A stretch of 64,000 bases of DNA, taken from contig NW_017265171.1 of NCBI RefSeq assembly GCF_001638985.1, positions 62,001 to 126,000 of the forward strand, read 5' to 3'. Positions 1-12,834 of the stretch are shown in pieces (the stretch's first letter is position 1; each line of letters begins with the position of its first letter). The position numbers were made by a program, and so were the translations under genes. The notes under the pieces are model-generated. The model made no database searches, was not told where the DNA came from, and saw only the letters and a list, made by a program, of their open reading frames with translations. Source of the DNA: Phycomyces blakesleeanus NRRL 1555(-) (Eukaryota; Mucoromycota; Mucoromycetes; Mucorales; Phycomycetaceae).

Positions 1-91
1 ATTATTTTTCTTAAAGAAAAGAAAAAGATAAAAAAAGTTGCTTTGTAAGATAGTTAGTAAACATCACTAAACTCATAAACAACACTTGTAG

Positions 92-2372
92 AGCTTGCGA
101 CTTGGACGGTGATGGTTATCTCGACCAAGGAGAGATTCAACAGGTTTGCAAGAGTACCGGCTATAGTGACAGTTATGATGAAATCCGTGCAACACTTAAG
201 CAAGTGAGCACTAGCGCCACCAGCAAGATTGATGTCGAAGAGTTTATTGACGTAAGAACGAGTCTTATAAAGTGCATGAGTCGGTGTTTAAATCAGTTGG
301 ATAGTTGGCTGCTAGACTCAAGGCTGGTAGCAACAAGGGTGCGTTTGATGTCCACCAACACAAGATCAAGGTTCATGGTACAAATTCCAACGCAACCCAC
401 ACCATAAACGAAGACGAGCGAACCGAATTTACACGCCACATCAACAGTGTCATGGCAGGAGACCGTCACATTGGTCACAGACTTCCTATCCCTACCAATA
501 CCATGCAATTGTTTGACGAGTGTAGAGGTAAAAGCAACAACAACAACAATAGCAACAACGATAATAATAATATATAGAGAGAGAAGTAGAAGAGGTCTCG
601 AGTTTTTTTTCTAATGTGTTATTGACTTTATACCAACAAATAAAACAGATGGTCTTATTATGTGCAAGCTTATCAATGATGCTGTGCCTGACACCATTGA
701 TGAGCGTGTACTGAACGTATCAAAAAAGATGAATAACTTCCAGATGGTAGAGAACAACAACATTGTAATCAACTCTGCAAAGGCTATTGGCTGCTCAGTT
801 GTCAATATTGGGCCTACCGATATTATTGAGGCACGCGAACACTTGATTCTCGGTTTAATTTGGCAAATCATCAAGCGTGGTCTGTTGAGCAAGATTGACA
901 TCAAACTTCACCCTGAGTTGTACCGTCTGTTGGAAGAGGACGAGACTTTGGATGAGTTTTTGCGTCTTCCCCCAGATCAGATTCTCTTGCGTTGGTTCAA
1001 CTACCACCTTAAGGCTGCAGGTTGGGAGCGCAGGTAAACACTCTCTTTCTTTCTTTCTTTTTGGTTAAATATTCCAGACAAGTAAACTCAATCAGCTCTT
1101 TAGAGTAAAAAACTTCACAAAGGATGTGTCTGATGGTGAGAACTACACTATTCTGCTGAACCAGTTAAAGCCAGAAATATGTTCGCGTGCTCCACTTCAG
1201 GAAAGAGATGTTTTGCGCAGAGCGGAACAGGTTCTGGAGAATGCAGACAAGATTGGTTGCAGAAAATACTTGACTGCTTCGGCCATGGTTGCTGGCAACC
1301 CTAAATTGAATTTGGCGTTTGTTGCTCATCTGTTCAACACCCACCCTGGATTGGATCCTCTTTCTGAAGAGGAAGCACCTGAAATTGAGCCATTTGATGC
1401 TGAAGGCGAACGTGAAGCTAGAAGTGAGTTTACGATACATCTAGTGTACAAACTTTATATGTGTGTGTGTGTGTGTGTATAGATACTAATATGAATTGTG
1501 CCATAGTGTTTACTCTATGGTTGAATAGTCTCAACGTTGAGCCCGGTGTTTATAATTTGTTTGAGGATCTCAAGGATGGTGTTGTACTTCTCCAAGCGTT
1601 TGACAAGGTTGTTCCGGGTATTGTAAACTGGCGTATGGTTAGTCGTAAGGAGCCAATCTCTCGCTTCAAACAGATCGAAAACTGCAACTATGCGGTTATG
1701 CTTGGGCAGGAGCGCCGTTTCTCGTTGGTTGGTATCCAGGGTGCCGATATTGTTGATGGACAGCGTACCTTGACTTTGGGTTTGGTGTGGCAGATGATGC
1801 GTGAGAACATTGTCCATACCCTCAACTCCCTAACAAAGGGTGGTCGTCCTGTTTCAGATCAGGACATGGTTCGTTGGGCCAATGAAGTGGTCCAGCGTGG
1901 TGGAAAACAAACCAAGATGACTTCGTTTAAGGATCGTTCTCTGCGTACCGGTCTATTCTTTTTGGATGTTCTTAATGGCATTAAGCCTGGAATTGTGGAC
2001 TATTCTATGGTTACTCGTGGTCAGACTGGTAAGTTGTATTTGGGAATTTTTTGGAGCATTGTACATGGCAAAATATTAAATGGGAATATCTTGTTCTTTA
2101 GACGATGATGCATTCAACAATGCCAAGCTGGCTATCTCTATTGCACGTAAATTGGGCGCCACAATCTTCTTGGTTCCAGAGGATATTGTCGAAGTCAGAG
2201 CCAAAATGGTAAAGAAAGAGAGAGAGAAAAGATACCTTTTTTTTTATCAAGAAGTATTTCTTGTATTTACGATGTTAAAACTAATCCTTGAATCCTTTTA
2301 TTTTTTGTTTTTATTTAGAACTTGACATTTGTCGGCAGTTTGATGCTGTTGGACAGACAATCCAAAAACTAA
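92..2372 (+). CDS. SAC6: Fimbrin/plastin actin-bundling protein (5' end outside window)
   Basis: Actin filament cross-linker of cortical patches and cables. Seven exons are visible with consensus splice sites and matching phases: 92-251, 323-527, 649-1033, 1104-1423, 1507-2028, 2102-2208 and 2319-2372, about 584 codons. The first exon carries a canonical calcium-binding EF-hand loop ([12 protein letters not shown], from base 99). Four calponin-homology domains follow; typical signatures are [54 protein letters not shown] and WQMMREN. Fimbrins are usually about 610-650 residues, so only a short N-terminal part is missing to the left of the window. The second exon start at 323 (AAG|GCT) was chosen because it alone keeps frame with the donor at 252. 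A poly(A) signal AATAAA lies at 2521. Identity is very secure; exon borders rest on splice consensus. Confidence 0.93.
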
Positions 2373-3023
2373 GATAGTAATGCTGACTATAACAGCAACC
2401 AATGGATTCTTTTGCTCTTTGGACACCACCATCACCAATAGCAACAACACTCTTTTCTTCCTCTTTTACTTCTTTTATTCAATATTTGTGTATTCTATAA
2501 TCTCCATATAACTTGTAATCAATAAAGCAACAAAACAATAAAGCAATATTCAAATAGACTATAAGCTATAGATTCTTTTTTTTCTTTCAATTTCATATCA
2601 TTGTCATTCATATTAATACTCTATAAACTGATGACGTAGATTACTTAAATCAGGTTCTTTTTTTTTTTCAAGTAACTTGGTCTTTAATCCATTTTATAAC
2701 TGATTTCCTTAAAAAAACGACATCAAGTAAACATACATACATACATATATATATATATATAAAGGCGCTATATTTTCTATAAAGTGTGAGTGAGTGAGTG
2801 AGTGAGTAAGTGTAAATGAGTGCAAGTGTAAATGAGTGTGTAAATGAGTGTGTGTGTAGGTGGGTCTTTAAATTCTCTATAATAAAAATTAATTTATAAA
2901 GTAAGCTTGAATTATAAAAGGAAAGAAATAAAAAAGAAAGTATACGCGTGCTGGTATAAAAAAAAATATTTAAACATTTAAATTATTATTATTATTATTC
3001 TTTTTGGATAATAGTCTTGAAGG
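2373..3023. other. Intergenic spacer with simple repeats
   Basis: This stretch holds the fimbrin 3' region (AATAAA at 2521), a (TA)n run near 2745-2760, GTGA-type tetranucleotide repeats at 2787-2810 and an ATT run just before the next start codon. No coding exon is recognised. It probably contains the terminator of fimbrin and the promoter of the Syf1 gene, since both genes point the same way. Confidence 0.6.
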
Positions 3024-5779
3024 ATGGCCACCCTTTCCGATGATTATATGATTGTAAATAATCCTCTATTATTTCTTTTCTTTTCTTTTCTTTTCTATTC
3101 CTTTTTTTTTATGCAAATACTTGAGTTCAAAACCGATACTATACACATCATTCACAATCAATTAATATCAATCTATGCAATCATTAGAATGAACATGACA
3201 TTCCTTATGAGGAAGAATTACTCCGGAATCCTTATTCACTTCGAAGCTGGCTGCGTTATGTCGATCACAAGCGTAATGGAACATTAGCAGAACTCTGTTT
3301 TATCTATGAACGTGCGATCAAGGAGCTCCCGGGATCTTATAAGCTCTGGAAACAATATCTCGACTTAAGACGCCTTAAACTGAGTGGCATGAGCCCTGCT
3401 AGATTCAAAGCACAGTATGCATCTGTCAATTCATGTTATGAACGTGCTCTTGTTCTTCTCAACAAGGTAAGAAAATGAATGTCTGTGTCTGTGTATTTTC
3501 TACTATATAAATATATAAATATATAAATATATAATATAAATCTTTTATAATTTCTTTAGATGCCTCGCATTTGGTTGGATTATCTCTCATTCCTTACAAC
3601 TCAACCATTCTTGACATCTACTCGACGCACATTCGATCGTGCTTTGAGAGCTCTCCCAGTCACACAACATTCCCGTATCTGGGACTTATACTTAACATTT
3701 GCAGAAGCAGCAGGAGGAGAGACGGCTATTCGTGTCTTGCGTCGATACCTCAAGGTAATAGTGATAATAAACTTACACGCCGTATACTGATAATTAATAC
3801 GATATATAATTTATATTTATATTTATAGTTAGAGCCATCTCATATAGAAACATATGTAGACATGTTGATCAAATTAGAGCGATTCGATGAAGCAGCTGTA
3901 AAGTTAGTTTCGGTTGTAAACGATAACAGATTCGTGTCGATCCGTGGAAAATCACAATACCAAATCTGGCAAGATTTGTGTGAGTTAGTAGTAGAGCATT
4001 GTAGTGATATCAAGAATTTACAAGTGGAACCGATTATCCGCAGTGGTATCAAACGGTTCACAGATCAGGTCGGTATGTTATACTGTCGTCTAGCCATGTA
4101 TTGGATCAAGATGGGTCAACTTGAAAAGGTAAGAGAGAAATGAATATAATATAGTATCCACTATTCAAAGAAAATTAAATAATAATAATAATTTTAATAA
4201 TAATTACCAATTAGGCTCGCGATATCTTTGAAGAGGGAGTTACAGGTGTAGCCACTGTACGCGATTTCACAGCAATCTTTGATGCCTACGCTGAATTTGA
4301 AGAAGAAATGATTACTACAAAGATGGAGATGGCAGCCGAACGTGAAGAAAGCGGGGGAAAAGACGAAGACGAAGACCTCGATTTGGATTTACGATTGCTG
4401 CGCTTCGAACGCCTTATGGATCGCCGACCTTTCTTGGTCAATGATGTACTCTTACGACAAAACCCTAACAATGTAATGGAGTGGGAGAAGCGAGTTGCTC
4501 TCTGGGGCGACAACAGATCCAAGGTGGTCGAAACATATACTCAGGCTGTACAGACTATCCACCCCAAAAAATCACACGGAAAATTACACGAGTTGTGGGT
4601 TCACTTTGCCAGATTCTACGAAGATGGTGGAGACCTTGATTCTGCTAGATCCATCTTTGACCGGGCTGTCAAGGTCAATTTCAAGACCGTAAATGATCTA
4701 GCTGAAGTTTGGTGCGAGTATGCAGAAATGGAGACCAGACATGATGACTTTGACAGAGCACTAGATGTCATGGGTCGGGCTACGTCAGTACCAAAGATCC
4801 CGGGTGTGCATCCCAAACAAATCAACTTTCACGATGAGTCCTTGCCGGTACAGCAACGTGTATTTAAAAGTTTAAAGCTGTGGAGTTTCTATATCGATCT
4901 TGAGGAAAGTGTTGGTACACTAGAGAGTACCAAGGATGTGTATGATAAGGTTATGGATCTCCGGATTGCCAATCCACAGGTCATTGTAAACTTTGCCACA
5001 TTCCTGGAAGAGCATGAGTACTTTGAAGAGTCTTTCAAGGTGTACGAGCGTGGAATTGAATTATTCGGTTGGCCGATTGCCTTTGAACTTTGGAACATCT
5101 ATCTCCAGAGATTCCTCAAACGCTATGTAAGCTATTACTAAATGTTTTTGGTTATGTGTGTGTGTGTATGTTATTGACCATTTGTTTAGGGAGGAGAAAA
5201 GATTGAGAGAGCTAGAGATCTGTTCGAACAGGCATTGGACAAGTGCCCACCAAAATATGCCAAGCCAATATTCTTGATGTTTGGCAAGTTTGAAGAGGAG
5301 AATGGTCTGGCACGACATGCAATGCGTATCTATGAACGAGCCACCAAGTCTGTGGCTGATGAAGATCGCCTTGAAGTAAGTAAAAAAAATGCTATTAATT
5401 TGGGTATTTATTGATTATTTATTCTTTTTTATTTTTATATTGCACATTATAGATGTTTGAGTTTTATGCTGCAAAGGCAGTGGAATCATTCGGTGTTGTT
5501 TCTGCGCGTGAAATCTATGAGAGTGCGATTGAGAGTCTGCCTGACAAGGATGTGCGTATTGTCTGTCTAAAGTATGCTGATCTTGAACGTAAATTGGGCG
5601 AGATTGACCGTGCCCGAGCCATCTATGGTTATGCTTCACAATTCTTTGACCCTCGTGTTCAGCCTGAGTTCTGGCAGACCTGGCATGACTTTGAGGTTAA
5701 GCATGGTAATGAAGATACTTTCAAAGAGATGCTACGTATCAAACGCAGTGTACAAGCACAGTTTCCCAGTGCCATTTAA
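3024..5779 (+). CDS. SYF1: Pre-mRNA-splicing factor Syf1 (XAB2 family, HAT repeats)
   Basis: Scaffold of the Prp19/NineTeen complex in the spliceosome. Seven phase-0 exons are supported: 3024-3053, 3188-3466, 3560-3754, 3829-4128, 4215-5126, 5190-5375 and 5453-5779, giving 742 residues. The protein is almost wholly half-a-TPR (HAT) helices with the typical W-x-x-Y/F and A-R-x-I/V-Y-E-R-A motifs, for example YEEELLRNPYSLRSW near the N-terminus, YERAIKELPGSYKLWKQYL, DSARSIFDRAVK, RIYERATKS and EIDRARAIYGYAS. An acidic insert rich in Asp/Glu follows EESGGK at about 4345-4390. The tiny first exon (ten codons, MATLSDDYMI) joins exactly in frame to NEHDIPYEEE. The C-terminus ends soon after the last HAT repeat (QAQFPSAI) and lacks the long acidic tail of several homologues. 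Family assignment is secure. Confidence 0.93.
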
Positions 5780-5984
5780 ATAAAATAATTAAAATAAAAC
5801 GAGTTTGTTATTGTTATTGTCTTTCTTTTTATTTTTATTTTTATTATTGATATTATTACAAGCTATTAACTAAGAAGAAAGGAGATGGCATGTTTATTGC
5901 CTTTGAGAGAGCTAGTGTGTTTTGTGCGCTGTTTCTTTATGGGGACAGAACGTGAATGGATCAAATGGGCCACTGAGGAAGCAA

Positions 5985-6873
5985 TTATACAAAAATAGAG
6001 ACGGTTGTCAATAAGCTAAATAGACGACAATACAACTTGTATTTAGATAATTTACTGTTTGATCTGTCTTGAGTTTTATTAGGACCCATTGGTTGTCGTC
6101 TGGATAACTTGGCCCAAACTAGAGAACAATGAATATCAGTACTTTGGCTTATAGCAGCTGTTCTGTCGCTTTACTTACTTAATCCGCAAGCATTACAGAG
6201 AGTTCTGGGGCCTATTTACATTAGATAAGGTAAGAATATATATATATATATATATGCTTATATGTGTAATATTTTTCTTTTGATTAAATAAACATAGTTA
6301 CCCATTGGGCCTTTTCTCCATTCTGGTGACTGTGTACTAAACAATGAAATATTAATATTGTCTTTTGTGTCCATCAGTGTTTCACAGGGATTACCTGTTG
6401 CAGGAATGGCACTGTAGGATAGTATTCGTTGTTGATTTGATTTCCTGTTTAGAGTAATTAAGTACTAATAATAAGAATAAAAAGAAAAAGAAAGGCTATA
6501 GAAACCTTTACCTTTGTGTGCCTTTGAAGAGACGAGATTGTTGGGGACTGAGACCATAGATGCTTAGCATCATCAAGCACTCTAATCATTCGACCTGCAC
6601 TGTCAATCAGGCTATCTAGTTCTTGTAGACTAGGTAGATTTACGGTATTATTTTGAGATCGACTGTCCAATAGAGAAGTCTGTATTTGGGCTGTACAATT
6701 GTAGACCTGTGGAATATTAATAAGCAGTTATATAATTCAGAAAGACATACAAGATCAAGGTCTTTATGGATGTGTCGGAGATCTAATGAAGTGCTATGCA
6801 TGGTAGGAATTATGGGTAACGGTACGGTTTGTCTTGTGACTGAGGAAGTAAGTGAGGATGGAACTAAAGCCAT
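5985..6873 (-). CDS. Small GATA-type zinc-finger protein (189 aa, six exons)
   Basis: No long ORF marks this gene; it appears only after splicing the minus strand. Exons (high to low) are 6873-6751, 6706-6512, 6444-6395, 6336-6302, 6211-6179 and 6118-5985; their sum is exactly 190 codons with stop. The joined exons 3-6 read CHSCNSTQSPEWRKGPMG, then PRTLCNACGLIWAKLSRR: a textbook GATA finger, C-x2-C and C-x2-C with the TPEWRKGP-like and LCNACGL signatures. GATA factors bind (A/T)GATA(A/G) and act in the nucleus on nitrogen, light or iron genes in fungi; which of these applies cannot be told here. The roughly 100 residues before the finger include a helical stretch (LQELDSLIDSAGRMIRVLDD). The finger lies at the C-terminal third and the protein is short for the family. 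The start at 6873 is the first ATG of the exon. Confidence 0.85.
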
Positions 6874-7750
6874 CAAAGATCAAGTAAAAAGAAGAAGAAG
6901 AAAGAGAGATGATTGGCAACGTTTTCTTGGATTAATATTTTAATGTAAAAAAAATAAATAAATTCTTCCCTTGTAAAGACATCTATATATAAACCGCCCG
7001 CACACACACACACACACACACGTATATATATAATGTATTATTTTGTAAAACACCAAAGTGCCTTTAATATCTATAGTTAATTTGATTCCAAATGTTTGCA
7101 GATTTTCAACAAGCGAGGGGGAAAGGGGTTTGGAAACTCGTACAAAAACTCGCTGAGCGATTTATGATAAATTAGTTCTTTATTTATTGTATACACAAAG
7201 CTTAGGTTAGATAGGCTAAAACCCGACTCTTAATTAACTAGTTAAAAAAAATACCAGTCTTTGAATATAAATTATCTTGAATATGCTGTGAGTACAGCAT
7301 AAAATAAAGACTTTTAGCTATTTCTATAGCTGTAAAGTCAGAATATATTTGTTCGATTTGGTTCGTGTATAAGGTCTCGATGGTCATTTCAACAATATTA
7401 CCTAGATAATAAATGAAAGCAACCTGGCAGGATGGAGAGCTAGGGGGGGGTTCAATCTGACAGTTGGTTTATTGGAAAAAATTCTTCTGTAGCCAACTAA
7501 TCTCCCAGGTATATGGTTTGGGAGAAAGAGAATGATTTAGCTATTTATTTGTGTGCAAGTACAGGAGAGAAAGTAACAAAGGACAACATGATTCACGAGA
7601 CATGTCTAATTCCAACCAACAAGACTAAGAATGGTTTGGTGACGATGTTGAACCTGGAAACATAAACCTCTGACAATAATGGAGAATTGTAAAATACGAG
7701 GCGTCTATCAGCTGTTTACCCAAATGTGCCATACTTTGTACTATAGACTG

Positions 7751-7786
<36 letters not shown>

Positions 7787-9224
7787 AACAGTAACACCAC
7801 CAGCAACAGCAACAGAAATAAATAAATAAAAAATGACACAATATTTACCTTTTTTAGATTATGATGCCAGCTTTTGTACTAGCTTGGTGTATATGGTGGA
7901 AAGAACAATACAAAAAAATTAGACTGCTTAACCGCTAGTCTTTACAAAACTATGATCTGAACTTTATCGAGTATGCCAAGAATGTCTTGAAAAACCGCTT
8001 TGTAAAAAAAATAAGGGCACCTCTAACATTGTTTCGGATTTTAATATTGGTTTGCCGAGTATCTGGACAAGATACTTCAAGAGTCTGCTTTAAAACTTTT
8101 GTGCCAAAACGTTTAATCTGGAGTTCCTTTTCATAAAGACAAAAGATATATGTGTGTATATAACCTTATGTTAAACCTTTCATTAATAATGATAATAATA
8201 CTAATACTAATCCTTCTAATTGTATTTAGCCATTTAATACACGCATATATCTTACATATTAAGAGCATATTTGGGTGTAAAAATGAGACATATAATAAAA
8301 GGTTTTATTATTATTATATCGACAAAAAAAACATCTCTATTTTATAATACTTTTGAAAAAAAAGGAGAAAAAAAAAGGGAAATTTCCCTCAATACCAAAA
8401 TAATACTCAGTATATTGGCTCAAACAATACACCTCTTTATTTCTCTTTCTATAATATATATACTCTTTGATTGAAATCAGTGATAAAATGAATAATTCTT
8501 TTCCTTTGTAGATTGGTCTTGAGCTTATTAAAATGTATACTGTGGATATTGCTAGAGCTGTACTTCTTTTTAAGCAATACCAAATTTAAACTATCCGTAA
8601 CTGTCTTGTCAATTTCTATTCCTGTTTCTATTCCTATTTCTATGATTATTATCTGATAATTAAAAATCTGTATATATATATCCTTTAAAATTTTTATTAC
8701 TTTGATTTTCTTTTTGTCCATTTATCAAGATGCCAAATTACTTGAGAAATTTTGGAGGACGACGGTAGGATTTTCGGCTGGCTGTTAGGCATTATTCTCT
8801 TAACAATAGTGTATTAAATTTCTCGCTTGATTGGTCTAATATATATATAGAGGTGTATGGGTGTATATGGATATATTTAGGTATATTTAAGTACTATATA
8901 CAAGGGGGCCAAACGTGCTTGTCAAAAATGAAAGAAAGGGTTATATTCCATATAAATTATATATAAGGATGACAACGGTTCGGTTGGCATAGAAACAAAA
9001 AAAAATCACATGGTTAGGAATGACTTATTTAATAATGCATTGGTATAATTGAATAAATATCTGCGACTATAATTGCCCCTTTTCCTCTTTCTCTTAACTC
9101 TTCCTACTCTTATTACTCTTGTTCTTGCTCTTGCCCTTCTTGATATTATTCTTTATAGTATAAAGAAACAATTTTTTTGTTTTGTTTTTTTTTTTTGCTT
9201 TTTTTGCTTTTTTGCTATTGCCAG
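6874..9224. other. Long AT-rich spacer, no gene recognised
   Basis: I see no exon chain that I can support on either strand. The stretch contains a (CA)n run at about 7001-7020, a (CAA)n run at 7749-7783, (TA)n runs near 8840-8852 and pyrimidine-rich sequence at 9080-9220. Short open frames at 8150-8721 are low-complexity Ile/Leu/Lys translations of AT-rich DNA. The right end may be the intron preceding the fragment at 9225. Confidence 0.5.
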
Positions 9225-9597
9225 TTCAATGGTTATCTGGTTCTTTGAGAACAGCCAGTTTGTGGATGCTTGGGTCCCATTCGACAGAGAGAATCAAAAG
9301 AAACTCGAGTTTGTATACCGACATCATGATGAACTCCTTGCCGACTTGTGCCTTGAAAAGGATATTCGATCTGTAACACCTCGGTTCGAAGTTGATAAAG
9401 ATGAAGAAGACGAGAGTGCCTATGAGGATCTTCAATATACCCATCACTGCATTTCGGTTGTCCTACGTGACTCGCACTTTGAAGAAGCCATTACGCTCTA
9501 CCCGGCCATGCTATTGGGCTGCTTACCTAGTAGAGATATATTAATAGCGCGGGCAGAAAGAATGGATCATGTATCGAATAACAAAATAAATATTTAG
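9225..9597 (+). pseudogene. Truncated DDHD/PA-PLA1-like phospholipase N-terminal fragment
   Basis: The open frame reads WFFENSQFVDAWVPFDREN, then NQKKLEFVY, and later CISVVLRDSHFEEAITLYPA. The W-F-x(n)-W-x-P-F-x(3)-N/D-x(2)-K-L-E pattern is what I know from the N-terminal WWE-like region of fungal and animal PA-PLA1/DDHD phospholipases, followed by the V-x-V-L-x-D-S/L-x-F-E strand. A plausible acceptor (GCCAG) lies at 9220-9224 after a pyrimidine tract, so this would be an internal exon, or the gene starts at ATG 9229. The frame stops at 9597, and nothing resembling the catalytic GxSxG or DDHD domain follows before the convergent gene at 9977. I read it as a partial gene or a remnant. The family call is a motif-level judgement and could be wrong. 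Confidence 0.4.
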
Positions 9598-9976
9598 AAA
9601 TCACGTGTAAAGGGATAAGATATCATAGAATAACTGTATAAGTTTAATATATATATATATATATAATATGTGTGTATATGTGTGTGTATGTGTATGTGTA
9701 TGCGTATGCGTATAGTTTTATGTATGTAACATTTAAAAGCAATAACCACAACAATAACCATAGAAACATTACCAGCAGTAAAAGCAGCATCTACAACAGC
9801 AACAACAATAACAACAACGGCAACCAAAGAAAAAATTATATGTGTTGCCATGGTGCCATAAATATGTTTCTATGGATACGTAATGAGGGTATATAAAGAA
9901 AAGAAAAGAAAGAAATAATAATAAAAAAAAAAAGGGGGGGGGGGGGTGAAGGCATAAAGGAGTCTCTAAAAGGGAC
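9598..9976. other. Low-complexity spacer
   Basis: It consists of (TA)n and (TG)n runs at 9648-9710, ACAA/CAA-rich sequence at 9745-9825 and a pure G tract of about a dozen bases near 9935-9947. No gene is visible. The downstream ends of the two flanking genes converge here. Confidence 0.6.
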
Positions 9977-11737
9977 TTAAAGTGTCATTTGACCGGCATG
10001 ACCACCCGCAAGACTCAGTAGATTTCTTAATCCAATTGCTGACCCTCTTCCACTCTTGGCTGCCATGGTCTCCAATAACAATACAAACAGGCTCTGAAGA
10101 AAATCATGTATACTGTTCCTCAACAACAGACATGCTGCAATCCAATAGAACATATTCTGGTATTTTTGAGACTTGCGCACCGCCTGGGTTATTACCATCC
10201 TAATACCGGCCTGGGTCCTTTGTAGGGATCCAAATAATAATCTAAAGATAAATGTTGTCCATGTTCTCTGGTTGATTGACAGAGGTCGCCTCCTTCTAGG
10301 CTGTGGACTAGGTTGCGGCTGGCGTGTATATTGTAATAAGGATAACTTGTGGTTAAGTGAAGATGAAAAGTCTGCGTGGGGAGAAATTGCCGGCGACTTT
10401 GATAAGATGGGGCCGACAATTGGTGTGAGTGAGCCTACTGGCGTACTATACACTGTAGCCGTAAAAGAGGATCTTCTTTGTGGTAGTTTAGGAGACATTG
10501 GTGTAAACTGTAGCTTGTGTGGTACGACATGCTCAGTGGCATCATAGTATACCGAACGTAGAGAGGTTGTTGAGCTACAGCGACTGTTTGGTTGACTGGG
10601 TGATAGCGGTGATAGTGGTGGAGATGGTGGGACATACGGGAAAAAGTCCCTGAAGACCTTGTCAGACTTTATGTTCCATTCATAATCATCGGTACCTCCC
10701 TGATCTACAATATTTGCTTACTAATATAAGTATATGTTGCATATTATCTATCCAAAATTACCTTTACAGAGAGATGCAGGGTCAACGAGGTCAAGAAGCT
10801 CTTTAGAGCTTGGAAATCCTACCCTGTGTCTGGCTTCGTCGGACAACATTATTTTCACCATCTGCCATAGGCCAGTGTACATCCATCCAAAACAAAGCAA
10901 ACTGACAGACCCAGTCATTGAAGGATATCGGCGTAATATCTGGAGAATAGTTTTCACAAGTGTGGGGTCCTGTGTGACGTTGGTCAGTATTAATAGAATA
11001 GATAATTTATATTATATATATATGTGTATGTGTGTGAGTGAGTATGTACCATTGGTAAGGAACGAGCGTCTTTAAAGTCTACAATAACTGCAATATCAAC
11101 CAATCCCCCTGTATCTCTGGTAATCTTGGACAACATTCGTCTGGTTGTCTCGAGTATAAAGATAACAAATGGACGCAAGAACTCGGCTATATTAGTGGAA
11201 GATTCTGGCAAGTGCCGGATTTGAATGATAAGGATTGGACGACCTGTTTTGTCGTATTTGTGAAAGAAGCAAAATGGTTGACTAACAAAGAGCTTTACGG
11301 AGTCTAGGCCGATCGAGTCTACATTCTCTTTGATACGCCATCGAATGGTGTCCAGTAGGAATGAGAGTGCATGAGGTAGAGAAAACTTATTTTTGGCCAA
11401 AAAACGAAACAGGGTTGCTGTAATAAATTTGGAATTTGAAGGAACAATAATAAAAATAAAAATAAAAATAAAAATAAAAATAAAAATAAAAGAAGCGTTA
11501 TTGTTTTTTGTTGTTATTAATATGCTGTACATAATATAAAATGTAAACACAGTTATGACACCTACCTCTGTCTTTTACATAGTCCTCAACCATCGCGGCT
11601 GCTTTTGCAGACAATTCGAACTCTTGGATAAGCAATGGAATTTCTCTGACTAAGGCAGCTTCCATGCTATCAATAGTAGGAGCATTTTCAGAATACAGTT
11701 TATTCAGAGTATATAGGCGTTGCTGGTGAAATTCCAT
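9977..11737 (-). CDS. CRAL-TRIO (Sec14-like) lipid-binding protein with C-terminal membrane segment
   Basis: Four exons (11737-11566, 11417-11050, 10969-10762, 10704-9977) give 491 residues with consistent phases. Exon 2 begins the helical CRAL-TRIO N part (ATLFRFLAKNKFSLPHA, then LDTIRW) and the lipid-binding fold (FHKYDKTGRPILIIQIRHLP, IAVIVDFKDARSLP). It continues in exon 3 (LQILRRYPSMTGSVSLLCFG, ending DLVDPASLCK) and exon 4 (DQGGTDDYEW, matching the Sec14 L-P-x-E-x-G-G-T end). A Ser/Pro/Arg-rich linker of about 120 residues follows. A hydrophobic segment near the C-terminus (MFYWIAACLLL, LFVLLLETM) suggests a tail anchor. Sec14-type proteins exchange phosphatidylinositol or other lipids between membranes; the ligand is unknown. 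A pure AAAAATA-type repeat sits in the intron at 11450-11490. The family is secure, the exact orthologue is not; MOSPD2-like architecture without a visible MSP domain is one possibility. Confidence 0.85.
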
Positions 11738-11754
11738 AAGTGAAAGGTAAAAGA

Positions 11755-11798
<44 letters not shown>

Positions 11799-12834
11799 GA
11801 AAATGAAAGAGAATATGAAGCTTTACGGGGAAAGATTTTCTTAATCTTTTTCACGTGAAATTTTAATGCTTTTTTTTGCTTTAAACCACAATGATTTATT
11901 TATATGTAAGTCATTGTATGTTTCTCAGTGAACTTGATTGGCTTATATCTATTTAAGCCAAAATAAATAAATAAATAAATAAAGGTATTCATAAGGTGTC
12001 TGAATGAAGAACCAACATATATAACACTGAATATGGAAAATATACCAATCTGTAAAGCAAACAGGAAGGCAAAGAAAAATAAGACTTTGTATATATATAC
12101 CAGCAACAGGTTTGCAGTAGACTGTCACACACTACTATAAATGGAAAGGAAATATTTTGGGTGGTTTACCAGTTTTTTTTTTGGTTTTTTTTTTTACCGA
12201 TCAACCACAACCGGTTGAACATCTAATAAGATTGGGATTTCTCTTTCTTTCTTACAGTGACGTGGAAAGATATCAAATTCGCACTGTCCAAGACCTTCTC
12301 TATTGCGTCACAAACTCTATCTCACTCCTTTTTTTTTTTGGAAATTTTTGCTTTGATTCTAAAAAGAAAAAGAACCATATTTAGGCATTAATTGATTGTC
12401 GGATAAATAGTATTACCGTTATGCGTGCATCAAGAGTATTCTACATTGTTTGCTCTATATTTTATACTTCATTATCATTTGTTCCTTGCTCCTTGATTTG
12501 TGTCTGTGTGTAGGTACGTGTAAGCTGTTCTGATAATAAGAATACCTCTCCTTTTACGCTGCTATTTATTTAACTGGTCAACTAGCTAACCGTCTGTACT
12601 TCTTTATAGATAAAAACGGAAAGACTTATATTAGTTATATTGTGAAATAACCTTTTTCTTTTTTAAAAAAAATAAAATATAAATATAATAAATATGAAAA
12701 AGTAAGTACTTTTTTATATTAGCTGTTACAGACCAATTTATTTGCACTATAACTTTCTTTTGCTCCTTTCTCCTTTTTTTTTCTTTCTCTCCCACCTTTC
12801 CACATATTTATATTTTACTTATTGAATTACTTAA
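11738..12834. other. Divergent intergenic region with GA repeat
   Basis: The spacer separates two divergently transcribed genes and so probably contains both promoters. It holds a pure (GA)n run at about 11757-11796 immediately upstream of the CRAL-TRIO start, an AAAT run at 11961-11983, and T-rich tracts near 12170-12195, 12325-12340 and 12770-12785. No exon is recognised. Confidence 0.55.
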
